The notes under the pieces are model-generated. The model was not told where the DNA came from, did not search any database, and saw only the letters and a program-made list of their open reading frames with translations. A stretch of DNA of 64,000 nucleotides from JAWXTS01 sp044433305 (lineage in GTDB: Bacteria; Bacteroidota; Bacteroidia; Bacteroidales; Rikenellaceae), in contig JAWXTS010000003.1 of NCBI GenBank assembly GCA_044433305.1, forward strand, positions 1 through 64,000, written 5' to 3'. Below, in pieces: positions 15,232 through 24,005 of this stretch (the stretch's first letter is position 1; each line of letters starts with the position of its first letter). A program made the translations under genes and the position numbers.

Positions 15232-17172
15232 ATGATTTCAATAGATAACGTTACAGTCAGCTTTGGTGGCACAGCCCTATTTTCTGACGTATCAGTACTT
15301 ATAAACTCCAAAGACCGCATAGGTCTGGTTGGCAAGAATGGCGCAGGCAAGTCTACCCTACTCAAGATTTTGACTGGCACAGAGCAGCCAACCTCTGGTG
15401 GTGTGTCTGCAAATGGCGACTGCACCATAGGCTACCTACCTCAGCAGATGGCTCTATCGGACACCACGACCCTTGTCGATGAGGCGGCCAAAGCCTTTGA
15501 CCAAATAAACCAGATTGAGAAGCAGATAGAACAGCTTACAGCTGAGATTGCCGAGCGCACAGACTACCAAAGCGAGGAATATGGCAAGCTACTAGAGAAG
15601 CTCAACCACCTGAATGACCACTTCCACATCCTTGATGGCGGCAACCGAGAGGAGCAAATCGAAAGAACGCTGCTAGGACTTGGCTTCTTGCGTAGTGACT
15701 TTGGGCGCAACACAAAGGAGTTTAGTGGCGGCTGGAGGATGCGTATCGAGCTGGCTAAGCTCTTGCTTCGACGCCCATCGCTACTGCTACTCGACGAGCC
15801 TACCAATCACCTAGACATAGAGAGCATAGAATGGCTAGAGAACTATATCCGCGACTACAACGGAGCCATGGTTCTTATCTCGCACGACAAGGCTTTCCTT
15901 GATAACACCACAACGCGCACAGTAGAAATATCGTGTGGCAAGGTCACCGACTACAAGGTATCATATAGCAAGTATGTTGAGCTGCGAAAAGAACGCCGTG
16001 AGCAACAAATTGCAGCCTTCAACAACCAACAGAAATCTATTCAGGCGGCCGAAGATTTTATCGAACGCTTTAGATATAAACCCACAAAGTCGAATCAAGT
16101 GCAGTCTCGCATCAAGCAGCTTGAGAAGATAGAACGCATAGAGATAGACCAAGAGGATTTGAGCACGCTGAACCTTAAGTTTCCACCCTCACCACGCTCG
16201 GGGCAGGTGGTAGCTCAATCAAAAGATGCTGCCAAGAGCTTTGGCCAAAAGCACATCTTTGGCGGAGCCAACATCCTTGTCGAGAGGGGCGAGAAAGTAG
16301 CTTTTGTAGGTCGCAATGGCGAGGGCAAGACAACCATGGCTCGCATAATACTTGGCGAGATTGAAGCCTCGGGGGGCGAAGTAATCACAGGACACAATGT
16401 CGATATAGGCTACTTTGCACAGAACCAAGACGATTTGATGAATGGCGAATTCACGGTCTTTGACACCCTCGACAACATAGCCGTTGGTGAGATTCGCACA
16501 CGACTAAGAGACATTCTGGGAGCCTTCCTATTTAGGGGCGAAGATATAGAAAAGAAAGTCAAGGTGCTTTCGGGTGGCGAACGTTCACGTCTGGCCATGG
16601 CAAGGCTGATGCTCTCTCCCCACAACCTGCTTGTTCTGGATGAGCCTACCAACCACATGGATATGCGCTCAAAGGAAATACTTAAACAGGCGGTCAAAGA
16701 CTTTGATGGCAGCGCGATTATAGTATCCCACGACAGAGAGTTCCTTGATGGGCTGGTGGATAAGGTCTACGAGTTTAGAGAGGGCAAGGTCAAAGAGCAC
16801 TTGGGTGGCATATACGACTTCCTGCGTGCCCGCCGCCTAGAGAACGTATCTGAGATTGAGCGCAAGGACCCAAAAACACCTGCCGAACAGAATAAAACTA
16901 GCTCCAACAAAGAGAACTACGCCCTGCGCAAAGAACAAGAGAAGCAGCAGCGCAAGCTCAAAAACGAAATAGACAAACTAGAAAAAGACATAGAAACTAA
17001 AGAGGCTCAGCTCGAAGAGCTAGCAGACCAGCTGGCCCAGCCAGACAAGTATAACCTTGATTTGCGCGACGGCAAGCTCTTTAGCGAATATGACACTCAA
17101 AAGAAACATATCGCTGCTCTTATGACCCAATGGGAAGAGCTAAGTGGTCAACTTGAAGAACTAAAAAATTAA
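15232..17172 (+). CDS. ABC-F family ATPase (ribosome-associated)
   Basis: A 646-residue protein with two ABC ATPase domains and no membrane segments. The first has Walker A GKNGAGKST (35-43), signature FSGGW and LLLLDEPTNHLD. The second has the variant Walker A GRNGEGKTT, signature LSGGERSR and LVLDEPTNHMD. Between them is the basic linker typical of ABC-F. The C-terminal ~90 residues form a charged coiled coil (Uup/Abcf2-like). ABC-F proteins act on the ribosomal E site to rescue stalled translation or protect against antibiotics. Uup or YdiF-type is most likely; resistance function is not implied. Confidence 0.9.
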   Translation: MISIDNVTVSFGGTALFSDVSVLINSKDRIGLVGKNGAGKSTLLKILTGTEQPTSGGVSANGDCTIGYLPQQMALSDTTTLVDEAAKAFDQINQIEKQIEQLTAEIAERTDYQSEEYGKLLEKLNHLNDHFHILDGGNREEQIERTLLGLGFLRSDFGRNTKEFSGGWRMRIELAKLLLRRPSLLLLDEPTNHLDIESIEWLENYIRDYNGAMVLISHDKAFLDNTTTRTVEISCGKVTDYKVSYSKYVELRKERREQQIAAFNNQQKSIQAAEDFIERFRYKPTKSNQVQSRIKQLEKIERIEIDQEDLSTLNLKFPPSPRSGQVVAQSKDAAKSFGQKHIFGGANILVERGEKVAFVGRNGEGKTTMARIILGEIEASGGEVITGHNVDIGYFAQNQDDLMNGEFTVFDTLDNIAVGEIRTRLRDILGAFLFRGEDIEKKVKVLSGGERSRLAMARLMLSPHNLLVLDEPTNHMDMRSKEILKQAVKDFDGSAIIVSHDREFLDGLVDKVYEFREGKVKEHLGGIYDFLRARRLENVSEIERKDPKTPAEQNKTSSNKENYALRKEQEKQQRKLKNEIDKLEKDIETKEAQLEELADQLAQPDKYNLDLRDGKLFSEYDTQKKHIAALMTQWEELSGQLEELKN

Positions 17173-17179
17173 AAATACT

Positions 17180-17920
17180 ATGGAAAGACAAAACATCATC
17201 TTCGGCATACGACCGATAATAGAGGCCATCGAATCGGGCCAAGAGATAGAAAAAGTATACGTACGCAAAGAGGCAGAGGGCTACCTTATGAACTCTCTTA
17301 AGGAGATATGTACACGCAAGGGCATACGCATGCAGTTTGTACCTATCGAGAAGTTGAACTACTTTACACGTGCCAACCACCAAGGAGCAGTTGCACAAAT
17401 CGCCCCTATCGAATATGCTGAGATAAGCGACATCGTGGCAGACATACCAGAGGACAAGATTCCACTTATTATGGTGTGTGACGGAGTTACCGACGTGCGC
17501 AACTTCGGAGCCATTGCCCGCAGTGCGGCATGTGCTGGTGCCGATGCCATTATCATAGGCATCAAGAACTCGGCTCCTGTAAATGCAGACGCCATCAAGA
17601 CTTCTGCCGGAGCACTTACCACCCTACCTGTATGCCGCGTAGGTAGCATACGTAACACGCTGAAATATCTTCAGGCTCAGGGTATGCAGCTTGTTGCCTC
17701 AACCGAAAAGGGAGAGAAACTACTTTTTGAGACCGACCTTACCAAACCTTCGGTTATCATCATGGGTAGCGAGGATACAGGAATATCTAAAGAGGTTCTG
17801 AAGATGTGTGACGCTCGCGTGGCCATACCTATCGTGGGACCGATAGAATCACTAAACGTCTCTGCGGCAGCAGCCATAATGCTGTTTGACGCGGTGAGAC
17901 AGCGTATAGAATTGAACTAA
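17180..17920 (+). CDS. rlmB: 23S rRNA (guanosine-2251 2'-O)-methyltransferase
   Basis: A 246-residue SPOUT (TrmH family) methyltransferase. It has the N-terminal substrate-binding domain (IIFGIRPIIEAIESG) and the knotted SAM domain with NFGAIARSAACAGADA, IIMGSEDTGIS and SLNVSAAAAIMLFDA, the three TrmH motifs. The length and the FGxxPVxEAI start fit RlmB, which modifies G2251 in the peptidyl transferase centre. Seven nt after the ABC-F gene, so two ribosome-linked genes are adjacent. Confidence 0.92.
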   Translation: MERQNIIFGIRPIIEAIESGQEIEKVYVRKEAEGYLMNSLKEICTRKGIRMQFVPIEKLNYFTRANHQGAVAQIAPIEYAEISDIVADIPEDKIPLIMVCDGVTDVRNFGAIARSAACAGADAIIIGIKNSAPVNADAIKTSAGALTTLPVCRVGSIRNTLKYLQAQGMQLVASTEKGEKLLFETDLTKPSVIIMGSEDTGISKEVLKMCDARVAIPIVGPIESLNVSAAAAIMLFDAVRQRIELN

Positions 17921-17937
17921 AAAAAACAGTGTGAACA

Positions 17938-18996
17938 ATGGAACAATATTTTAACGATGCCGTAGAGCTACTTAGAAAGCTAATTGCGACACCCTCAATA
18001 AGCAAACAAGAAGACAAGACAGCACAGATTTTATTTGATTTTCTGGCATCTAAATCTATTGACGTAAAGCGCAGCAACAACAACGTGTGGGCCAAGAACC
18101 TGCACTTTGACACTGCCAAGACGACCATACTCTTAAACTCACACCACGACACAGTAAAGCCCAATAGTGCCTACACGCGTGACCCTTTTGCTCCGACCAT
18201 CGAGGGCGACTACCTATATGGACTAGGCAGCAATGATGCTGGAGCTAGCGGCGTTTGCTTGCTAGCGGCATTTGTTCACTTCTACCATAGAGAGGACTTG
18301 CCTTTCAACCTTATAGTAGCCATCACAGCCGAGGAGGAAAATTCGGGAACGCTGGGTCTAGAGTCCCTACTTCCTGAGCTGGGTAAGCTCGATGTGGCCA
18401 TCGTAGGCGAACCAACAAAGATGCAGCCAGCAGTGGCCGAGCGCGGACTTATGGTCATCGATTGCATAGCCCACGGCAAGGCTGGACATGCTGCCCGCAA
18501 CGAGGGCGACAACGCCATCTTCCATGCCATAAAAGACATCGAGTGGTTCAACACTTACCGTTTCGAGCGCGAGTCTGAGTTGCTGGGGCCTGTGAAGATG
18601 ACAACAACAATAATCTCGGCAGGCAGCCAGCACAACGTTGTGCCAGCAGAGTGCAAGTTCACGGTCGACATTCGCAGCACCGATGCCTACACCAATGGCG
18701 AGCTTGTGGATATCATAAAGCAACATGTGCGCTCTGAGGTCTTGCCTCGCTCGACACGCCTAAGCCCTAGCGCAATAGCTCTGGACCACCCTTTGGTCTT
18801 GGGTGCAAAAGCCTTGGGACGTGAAACTTTTATCTCACCAACAACATCCGACCAAGCACTGTTATCTATACCATCAATGAAGATGGGCGTTGGCGACTCG
18901 GCACGCTCACACAGCGCAGACGAGTATGTGCTACTATCTGAGATAAAAGAGGGCATAGGCCTATATATCGAACTATTAGAGAATTTAAAACTATAA
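17938..18996 (+). CDS. M20 family deacetylase, probably acyl-ornithine deacetylase
   Basis: A 352-residue dinuclear zinc hydrolase. Ligands and catalytic residues by pattern: His69 and Asp71 (SHHDTV), Asp100 (GSNDAGAS), Glu132-Glu133 (TAEEENSG), Glu158 (VGEPT) and a C-terminal His (ARSHSADEY). It lies 10 nt before argH, so it most likely releases ornithine from N-acetyl- or N-succinyl-ornithine in arginine synthesis. Bacteroidetes of the Bacteroides type are known to use succinylated intermediates. Which acyl group is used here cannot be told from sequence alone. Confidence 0.88.
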   Translation: MEQYFNDAVELLRKLIATPSISKQEDKTAQILFDFLASKSIDVKRSNNNVWAKNLHFDTAKTTILLNSHHDTVKPNSAYTRDPFAPTIEGDYLYGLGSNDAGASGVCLLAAFVHFYHREDLPFNLIVAITAEEENSGTLGLESLLPELGKLDVAIVGEPTKMQPAVAERGLMVIDCIAHGKAGHAARNEGDNAIFHAIKDIEWFNTYRFERESELLGPVKMTTTIISAGSQHNVVPAECKFTVDIRSTDAYTNGELVDIIKQHVRSEVLPRSTRLSPSAIALDHPLVLGAKALGRETFISPTTSDQALLSIPSMKMGVGDSARSHSADEYVLLSEIKEGIGLYIELLENLKL

Positions 18997-19006
18997 ACTT
19001 ACACTT

Positions 19007-20338
19007 ATGAAACTTTGGCAAAAAGATATAGACGTCAATAAGGCCGTAGAAGATTTTACGGTTGGACGAGACAGAGAGATGGACATGTTTCTGGCCGAGG
19101 CCGACGTGCTAGGTTCACTAGCCCACACACGCATGCTCGAAAGCATAGGGCTGTTGACAAAAGAAGAATTAGAGCAGGTTCAGCGCGAACTGAAAAACAT
19201 ATATAAGGACATAATCGAGGGCCGCTTCATCATATCTGATGGCGTTGAGGACGTTCACTCGCAGGTAGAGTTTCTGCTTACCGAGCGCATAGGCGAGACA
19301 GGCAAGAAGATACACAGTGGCCGCTCGCGCAATGACCAAGTGCTGGTAGATTTACGCATCTTTATCCGTAAGCAGATTATGGAAACTGTGGCCGACGTGG
19401 AGAAACTTTTTGCTCAGCTGCAAAAGCTTGCCGACAAACACAAAGGCACGCTTATGCCGGGCTACACTCACCTTCAGGTTGCCATGCCATCCTCTTTCGG
19501 GCTATGGTTCGGCTCGTATGCCGAGAGCCTTATGGATGATTTGACCCTTACTCAGGCTGCCTACAAGATATGTAACCGCAACCCACTTGGTTCGGCAGCA
19601 GGATATGGCTCGTCTTTCCCTTTGAACCGCACCATGACAACAGAGCTACTAGGCTTCGATTCTATGTGCTACAATGTTGTTTATGCTCAGATGGGACGTG
19701 GCAAAACCGAGCGTATAGTAGCTCAGGCACTATCCTCTATCGCCGCTACCCTAGCGCGACTTGCTACCGACAACACCATGTTCCTAAATCAAAACTTCTC
19801 GTTTATATCATACCCTGCCGAGCTAACCACAGGTTCGAGTATCATGCCTCACAAGAAGAATCCTGACGTGTGGGAGCTTATACGTGGCAAGTGTAATATT
19901 ATTCAAGGCTTGCCAAATCAGATAGCCATGATGACCGTGAACCTACCACTGGGATACAACCGTGATATGCAACTACTTAAGGAGTCTTTGTTCCCTGCCA
20001 TAGCCGAGCTACGCAACTGTGTTCGCATGGCCACCTTCATGCTAGAGAATATATCTGTAAGAGAAAATATCCTTGACCACAAGATGTATGACTATATATT
20101 TAGCGTTGAGGTAGTTAACAAACTAGCTTATCAGGGCGTTCCTTTCCGCGAGGCCTACAAGAAAGTTGGTATGGACATCGAACACGGAGAGTTTTCTCCC
20201 GAGCGCAGCGTGAACCACACTCACGAGGGCAGCATAGGCAACCTATGTCTTGAGCAGGTGAGCGAGCTTATGAACCAAACCATCGCCTCTTTTGGCTTTG
20301 ACAAAGTTTGCAAGGCAGAAAGCGAGCTAACAAAATAG
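19007..20338 (+). CDS. argH: Argininosuccinate lyase
   Basis: Splits argininosuccinate into arginine and fumarate, the last step of arginine synthesis. The 443 residues are close to the family norm. The superfamily signature GSSIMPHKKNPD is intact, as are SGRSRNDQVLVDLR and PGYTHLQVAMP. It is cotranscribed with the M20 deacetylase upstream; the other arginine genes are not in the window. Confidence 0.97.
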   Translation: MKLWQKDIDVNKAVEDFTVGRDREMDMFLAEADVLGSLAHTRMLESIGLLTKEELEQVQRELKNIYKDIIEGRFIISDGVEDVHSQVEFLLTERIGETGKKIHSGRSRNDQVLVDLRIFIRKQIMETVADVEKLFAQLQKLADKHKGTLMPGYTHLQVAMPSSFGLWFGSYAESLMDDLTLTQAAYKICNRNPLGSAAGYGSSFPLNRTMTTELLGFDSMCYNVVYAQMGRGKTERIVAQALSSIAATLARLATDNTMFLNQNFSFISYPAELTTGSSIMPHKKNPDVWELIRGKCNIIQGLPNQIAMMTVNLPLGYNRDMQLLKESLFPAIAELRNCVRMATFMLENISVRENILDHKMYDYIFSVEVVNKLAYQGVPFREAYKKVGMDIEHGEFSPERSVNHTHEGSIGNLCLEQVSELMNQTIASFGFDKVCKAESELTK

Positions 20339-20342
20339 TAAA

Positions 20343-21128
20343 ATGAAACTTTGGGGTAACAAGTCGAAAGGGCCACAGCAGGCTCTTAAGGGTGAGAAGA
20401 CAACGTTCGACCACCCTCAGCTAGGGCTTGTTACCCTAAATCGTTCATTAAGGGCCACGCGCATATCGCTCAGCGTTGATGCCAAGGCAAATGTAAAACT
20501 CACCATCCCCTACAACTACGACAAAAGTATGGGAATTAAGTTTCTGAACACTAAGATAGACTGGATTCTGGGAGCTATGCAGAGGGCCGAAAAGCGCAAT
20601 GTCGAACGCAATAAAATCATCGAGCCACCTTTCTCAACTAAGTTTCACAGGCTAAGACTAGAGGCGCAGCAGCGCAGCAACGTGGGCATAGTAGTGTCTG
20701 ATAATGAGCTTATTGTAAGCTACCCCTCGAATATGGATTACAAAAGTCCAAACATTCAAGCCATCATCTCTCAGGCCATAGAGAAGCTATGCCGTACTGA
20801 GGCACAGGGCTATCTCCCACAACGTGTAGAACAACTAGCACAATATTGCAGACAGAGGGAACCACGCTATAAGTGGCAATGTGGCAAAGTCAGCGTACGC
20901 AAGGCACGCACCCGCTGGGGAAGTTGTGCTGCGAACAACAACCTCTCTCTCAACATAAGCCTTATGCTACTGCCCGACAGACTCATAGACTATGTTATTC
21001 TGCACGAGCTGACACACACCGTGCACAAGAATCACTCTAGCGACTTTCACAATCTGCTAGACAGGTTATTAATGGGGAACGAAGCCGCCCTGAGCAAGGA
21101 AATGAAAAACTTCAGAACCATGAAGTAA
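20343..21128 (+). CDS. YgjP-like metallopeptidase-domain protein
   Basis: A 261-residue soluble protein with a zinc motif HELTH at 221-225 and further His residues downstream (HKNHSSDFH). The preceding block KVSVRKARTRWGSCAANNNLSLN is the signature of the YgjP/SprT-like (DUF45) family. Members are thought to be metal-dependent hydrolases, but the substrate is not known. Four nt after argH. It ends 2 bp from the convergent S41 protease gene. Confidence 0.85.
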   Translation: MKLWGNKSKGPQQALKGEKTTFDHPQLGLVTLNRSLRATRISLSVDAKANVKLTIPYNYDKSMGIKFLNTKIDWILGAMQRAEKRNVERNKIIEPPFSTKFHRLRLEAQQRSNVGIVVSDNELIVSYPSNMDYKSPNIQAIISQAIEKLCRTEAQGYLPQRVEQLAQYCRQREPRYKWQCGKVSVRKARTRWGSCAANNNLSLNISLMLLPDRLIDYVILHELTHTVHKNHSSDFHNLLDRLLMGNEAALSKEMKNFRTMK

Positions 21129-21130
21129 GG

Positions 21131-22726
21131 CTACTCCTGCTGCAAAGCAACCTTTAGAACATCGTCAATCTCAGCGATATAGTAGTAGAAGGCATTATCC
21201 TCAAGCGGTGTATTGCGCCCAACAATAGCCTTAAGCTGAGGCAATAGAAGCTTGCGGTCGCTAGACAACGAGGAAGCATTCACGCCCTTAGAATTTGCAC
21301 GCACATAGTTCACAAACTCAGCATATATATCGTTTGCTTTATAGAAGTCATCCAGCTCAGAGAGAGTCTGTATCTTATTCAGCTGCTCGCGGTGAGCATC
21401 ACAGAACTTAAGCGCGAAGCGGTAAATAAGATTCTCCCTTAGTATGTTCTGCATGTTTCTAGAATAGCGTGTAGAGTCGGCTGGCACAAACTTATCAGGC
21501 ATAATGCCACCACCGCCATAGACGATGCGACCCTCGGGCGTTGTGAAGCGCAAGGTAGAATCAAACTTGATGCTATCGGCATTAAAGAACTCGTCGTGCA
21601 TATATCTATCAAGCACTTCTTCCTCATACTTGTCGCTACCATTGTCATAAGGTTTTTGAATGGAGCGTCCCGTTGGAGTATAGTACCTTGCAACAGTAAG
21701 CCTTACGGCTGAGCCATCAGAGAAAGGCACCTGCTCCTGAACCAGACCCTTGCCAAACGAGCGACGACCGATAATCATGGCGCGGTCATTATCCTGCATA
21801 GCACCAGAGAGTATCTCGCTAGATGAGGCACTGCCCTCGTCAATAAGCATCATGAGTTCTACGTCGCTAAACTGACCCTGCCCATCACTATACTGGCGAG
21901 TCTGACGTTTATTTTTATCCTCGGTATAGACTATAAGTTTGTTGGCAGCCAAGAACTCGTTGGCTATCATAATAGCTTGATCCAAAAAGCCTCCTGAATT
22001 GCCCCTAAGGTCGAAAATAAGGCGTGTCATGCCCTGCTGCTTGAAGCTTGCCAATGCCTCGATAAGTTCTTTGTAAGAGGTGCGCGAGAAACGAGACAGC
22101 TTAACAAAGCCCACCTGTGGAGCTATCATAAATGCAGCATCAAGACTCTTGATTGGAATAACACCACGGATAACAGGGATGGTCATGTTGCTACTCACGC
22201 CCGAACGCTCAATCAGAAGGTTTACCTCCGTATCGCGTGGACCACGCAATAATTTGACAACACTATCTTGAGGCATGCTCTGCCCTGCAATATTCTTGTC
22301 GTCTACTTTGATTATTCTATCTCCAGCGACTATTCCTGCCTTGAAGCTAGGTCCTCCGCTGATAACATTGAGCACCACAACAGTGTCTGTCATCATATTG
22401 AACACCACGCCTATACCATCGAACTTGCCATCCAAGGCCTCGTTTGCATCCGACATATCTTCGTAGGGGATATACACAGAGTGAGGGTCCAGCTCGGCTA
22501 ATATCTCAGGAATAATCTTCTCCTGAATATCATTGATAGAAACCGAATCGACATAGTTGTGCTCTATGAGCTTTAGTAGATAGGATGTTTTTGTTTCCGC
22601 CGTGCGGGCCACTTTTGAAGGGGCTGTACGATTTGGGGATATATATAGACCCAGGTACATACCTACAACTATGCTTGCAGCAATAATCGTAGGCATTATT
22701 ATTTTTTTGACAGGATTTTTATACAT
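21131..22726 (-). CDS. S41 family C-terminal processing protease with PDZ domain
   Basis: A 531-residue exported protease (Tsp/CtpA type) anchored by an N-terminal helix (IIMPTIIAASIVVGMYLGLYI). A PDZ domain (about 85-175, DGIGVVFNMMTDTVVV...GIVAGDRIIKVDD) is followed by the S41 core. The catalytic serine is the middle Ser of GSASSSEI, and the general-base lysine is in RRSFGKGLVQEQ. Such enzymes trim or degrade periplasmic proteins from their C-termini. It lies 16 nt after the DUF3078 gene and is probably cotranscribed with it. Confidence 0.93.
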   Translation of the reverse strand: MYKNPVKKIIMPTIIAASIVVGMYLGLYISPNRTAPSKVARTAETKTSYLLKLIEHNYVDSVSINDIQEKIIPEILAELDPHSVYIPYEDMSDANEALDGKFDGIGVVFNMMTDTVVVLNVISGGPSFKAGIVAGDRIIKVDDKNIAGQSMPQDSVVKLLRGPRDTEVNLLIERSGVSSNMTIPVIRGVIPIKSLDAAFMIAPQVGFVKLSRFSRTSYKELIEALASFKQQGMTRLIFDLRGNSGGFLDQAIMIANEFLAANKLIVYTEDKNKRQTRQYSDGQGQFSDVELMMLIDEGSASSSEILSGAMQDNDRAMIIGRRSFGKGLVQEQVPFSDGSAVRLTVARYYTPTGRSIQKPYDNGSDKYEEEVLDRYMHDEFFNADSIKFDSTLRFTTPEGRIVYGGGGIMPDKFVPADSTRYSRNMQNILRENLIYRFALKFCDAHREQLNKIQTLSELDDFYKANDIYAEFVNYVRANSKGVNASSLSSDRKLLLPQLKAIVGRNTPLEDNAFYYYIAEIDDVLKVALQQE

Positions 22727-22742
22727 AATGCTTATGTTGGGG

Positions 22743-23723
22743 TTACTTTACAAGTGAGTAGCTTAAGCCTATACTTAGCGAGTACTTAAACTGCACTTGT
22801 TCGGGTCGTGGCGTGACAGCCGATTTGTCATAGAATGACAGAAGATAAAATGTTGCTGTAAGGTATTTTGTCGGAGAAAAATCTAGCGTATTCTCCCAAC
22901 GTACGATAGGGTCAGACTTGAAGTTGGTGAAGGAATAGACATTGCTCTGGTAGCGCACCATCTCTTTCTTGCCAAATTTCTTGTCAAAGGCGATACGGAT
23001 TGATGGACCAAGTTCACTCTTAAAATGACTTCCTGCATCCACACCTGCCGTACCTGCTGCCGACAGAGAATCATCCATTACGATAACCATATTTCCCGTT
23101 GCTGGAGAAAGACTTATCTCGAATGGCGAACCCTCTTTTTTATAGTTGAAACCAAGGGCCACATCAGAGTATGCAGGCGAAAGGAAGGTCGATATCAACG
23201 TTTTGTCTGTTATGGATGTATATCCGTTGGCAAACTGGCTACGGAAGTTTACAGAACCTCCATACGACCATGAGTCCTTGATGGTCCATGCCATCTGCCA
23301 GCTAAACTGAAACTCATCCTCGTTTTTGAAGACCTCACTATCTATGACATTGACACCATAACGAGCAGAGAATCCCGTTGTTACGGTCATAGTTTCTTTC
23401 TTATACTCGTGCTTTATAGAGAAGGTTGAGCGGCCCGTAAAGGTGTTTGTACCGCCCGACTCCCAGTTGTCGAATGCTGTTTGCGAAACCTGAAGCGTCG
23501 CTCCTAGCTCCATCTTGTTTCTATCCTTGCGCAGTTGCAGTTTCTCGGCACGCCACTTGGCTGCACTGAAATATGGATTATAAAGGGAGTCGACCATGGC
23601 AACGGTATCTATGACCACTGTTCCCTGCAAGTCTCTTTCTTCGGTTGATATTGAGAATTGTGCTTTGGCTGATGTTGACACTAGTAGTGCTAGAGCCACT
23701 AAAGCAAAAAATATTTTCTTCAT
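22743..23723 (-). CDS. DUF3078 outer-membrane-type protein
   Basis: A 326-residue exported protein with a Sec signal peptide (MKKIFFALVALALLVSTSAKAQ). The rest is rich in alternating beta strands, with long aromatic stretches and a final strand ending in SLSIGLSYSLVK, as in outer-membrane beta barrels. The block ATLQVSQTAFDNWESGGTNTF and the WENTLDF segment are typical of DUF3078 proteins, which are confined to Bacteroidetes and have no known function. First gene of a two-gene unit with an S41 protease. Confidence 0.82.
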   Translation of the reverse strand: MKKIFFALVALALLVSTSAKAQFSISTEERDLQGTVVIDTVAMVDSLYNPYFSAAKWRAEKLQLRKDRNKMELGATLQVSQTAFDNWESGGTNTFTGRSTFSIKHEYKKETMTVTTGFSARYGVNVIDSEVFKNEDEFQFSWQMAWTIKDSWSYGGSVNFRSQFANGYTSITDKTLISTFLSPAYSDVALGFNYKKEGSPFEISLSPATGNMVIVMDDSLSAAGTAGVDAGSHFKSELGPSIRIAFDKKFGKKEMVRYQSNVYSFTNFKSDPIVRWENTLDFSPTKYLTATFYLLSFYDKSAVTPRPEQVQFKYSLSIGLSYSLVK

Positions 23724-23747
23724 AATTATTTTATAGTTTTACGGTTA

Positions 23748-23755
23748 CAAAGGTA
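23748..23755 (-). promoter_or_regulatory. -7 promoter element of the DUF3078-S41 unit
   Basis: TACCTTTG on the minus strand, a full match to TAnnTTTG, 24 nt upstream of the start codon. Confidence 0.62.
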
Positions 23756-23850
23756 CGAAAAATACACTTTATTCAAAACGCTTTAACTCAATAAAAACGT
23801 ATAACCAATGCACGCAATAATGCAGGTTTAGGGCAATTATTTATGTCTTT

Positions 23851-23993
23851 AGGGGTGATATTGCTCTAAAATTAGATTTTGTATAGACAATTTTGTATAA
23901 AATAAGGAGCAATATCTTAGTATCCGTGTATTTTTTGTAACTTTGCCTCTGGTGAGCAAATTTCTATTCTAGGGGTAGATTATAGCTCTAATT
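23851..23993. repeat. Direct and inverted repeats around the nadB promoter (candidate operators)
   Basis: Two 23-nt imperfect direct copies start at 23851 and 23971, exactly 120 nt apart; both begin AGGGGT and contain GCTCTAA. An inverted pair GATATTGCTC (23857-23866) and GAGCAATATC (23907-23916) lies upstream of the promoter. ATTTTGTATA is repeated at 23876 and 23890. One 23-nt copy is upstream of the -7 element and one in the leader, as expected for regulator binding on both sides. Regulator unknown. Confidence 0.4.
23938..23945 (+). promoter_or_regulatory. -7 promoter element of nadB
   Basis: TAACTTTG matches TAnnTTTG, 60 nt upstream of the nadB start, leaving a leader of about 55 nt that contains one copy of the AGGGGT...GCTCTAA repeat. 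Confidence 0.58.
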
Positions 23994-24005
23994 ACAGACA
24001 ATAAG

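Noticed and set aside
19013..20360. argH and the YgjP-like gene both begin ATGAAACTTTGG (MKLW)
   Set aside because: Only 12 identical bases; the proteins are unrelated afterwards, so chance is the simplest explanation.
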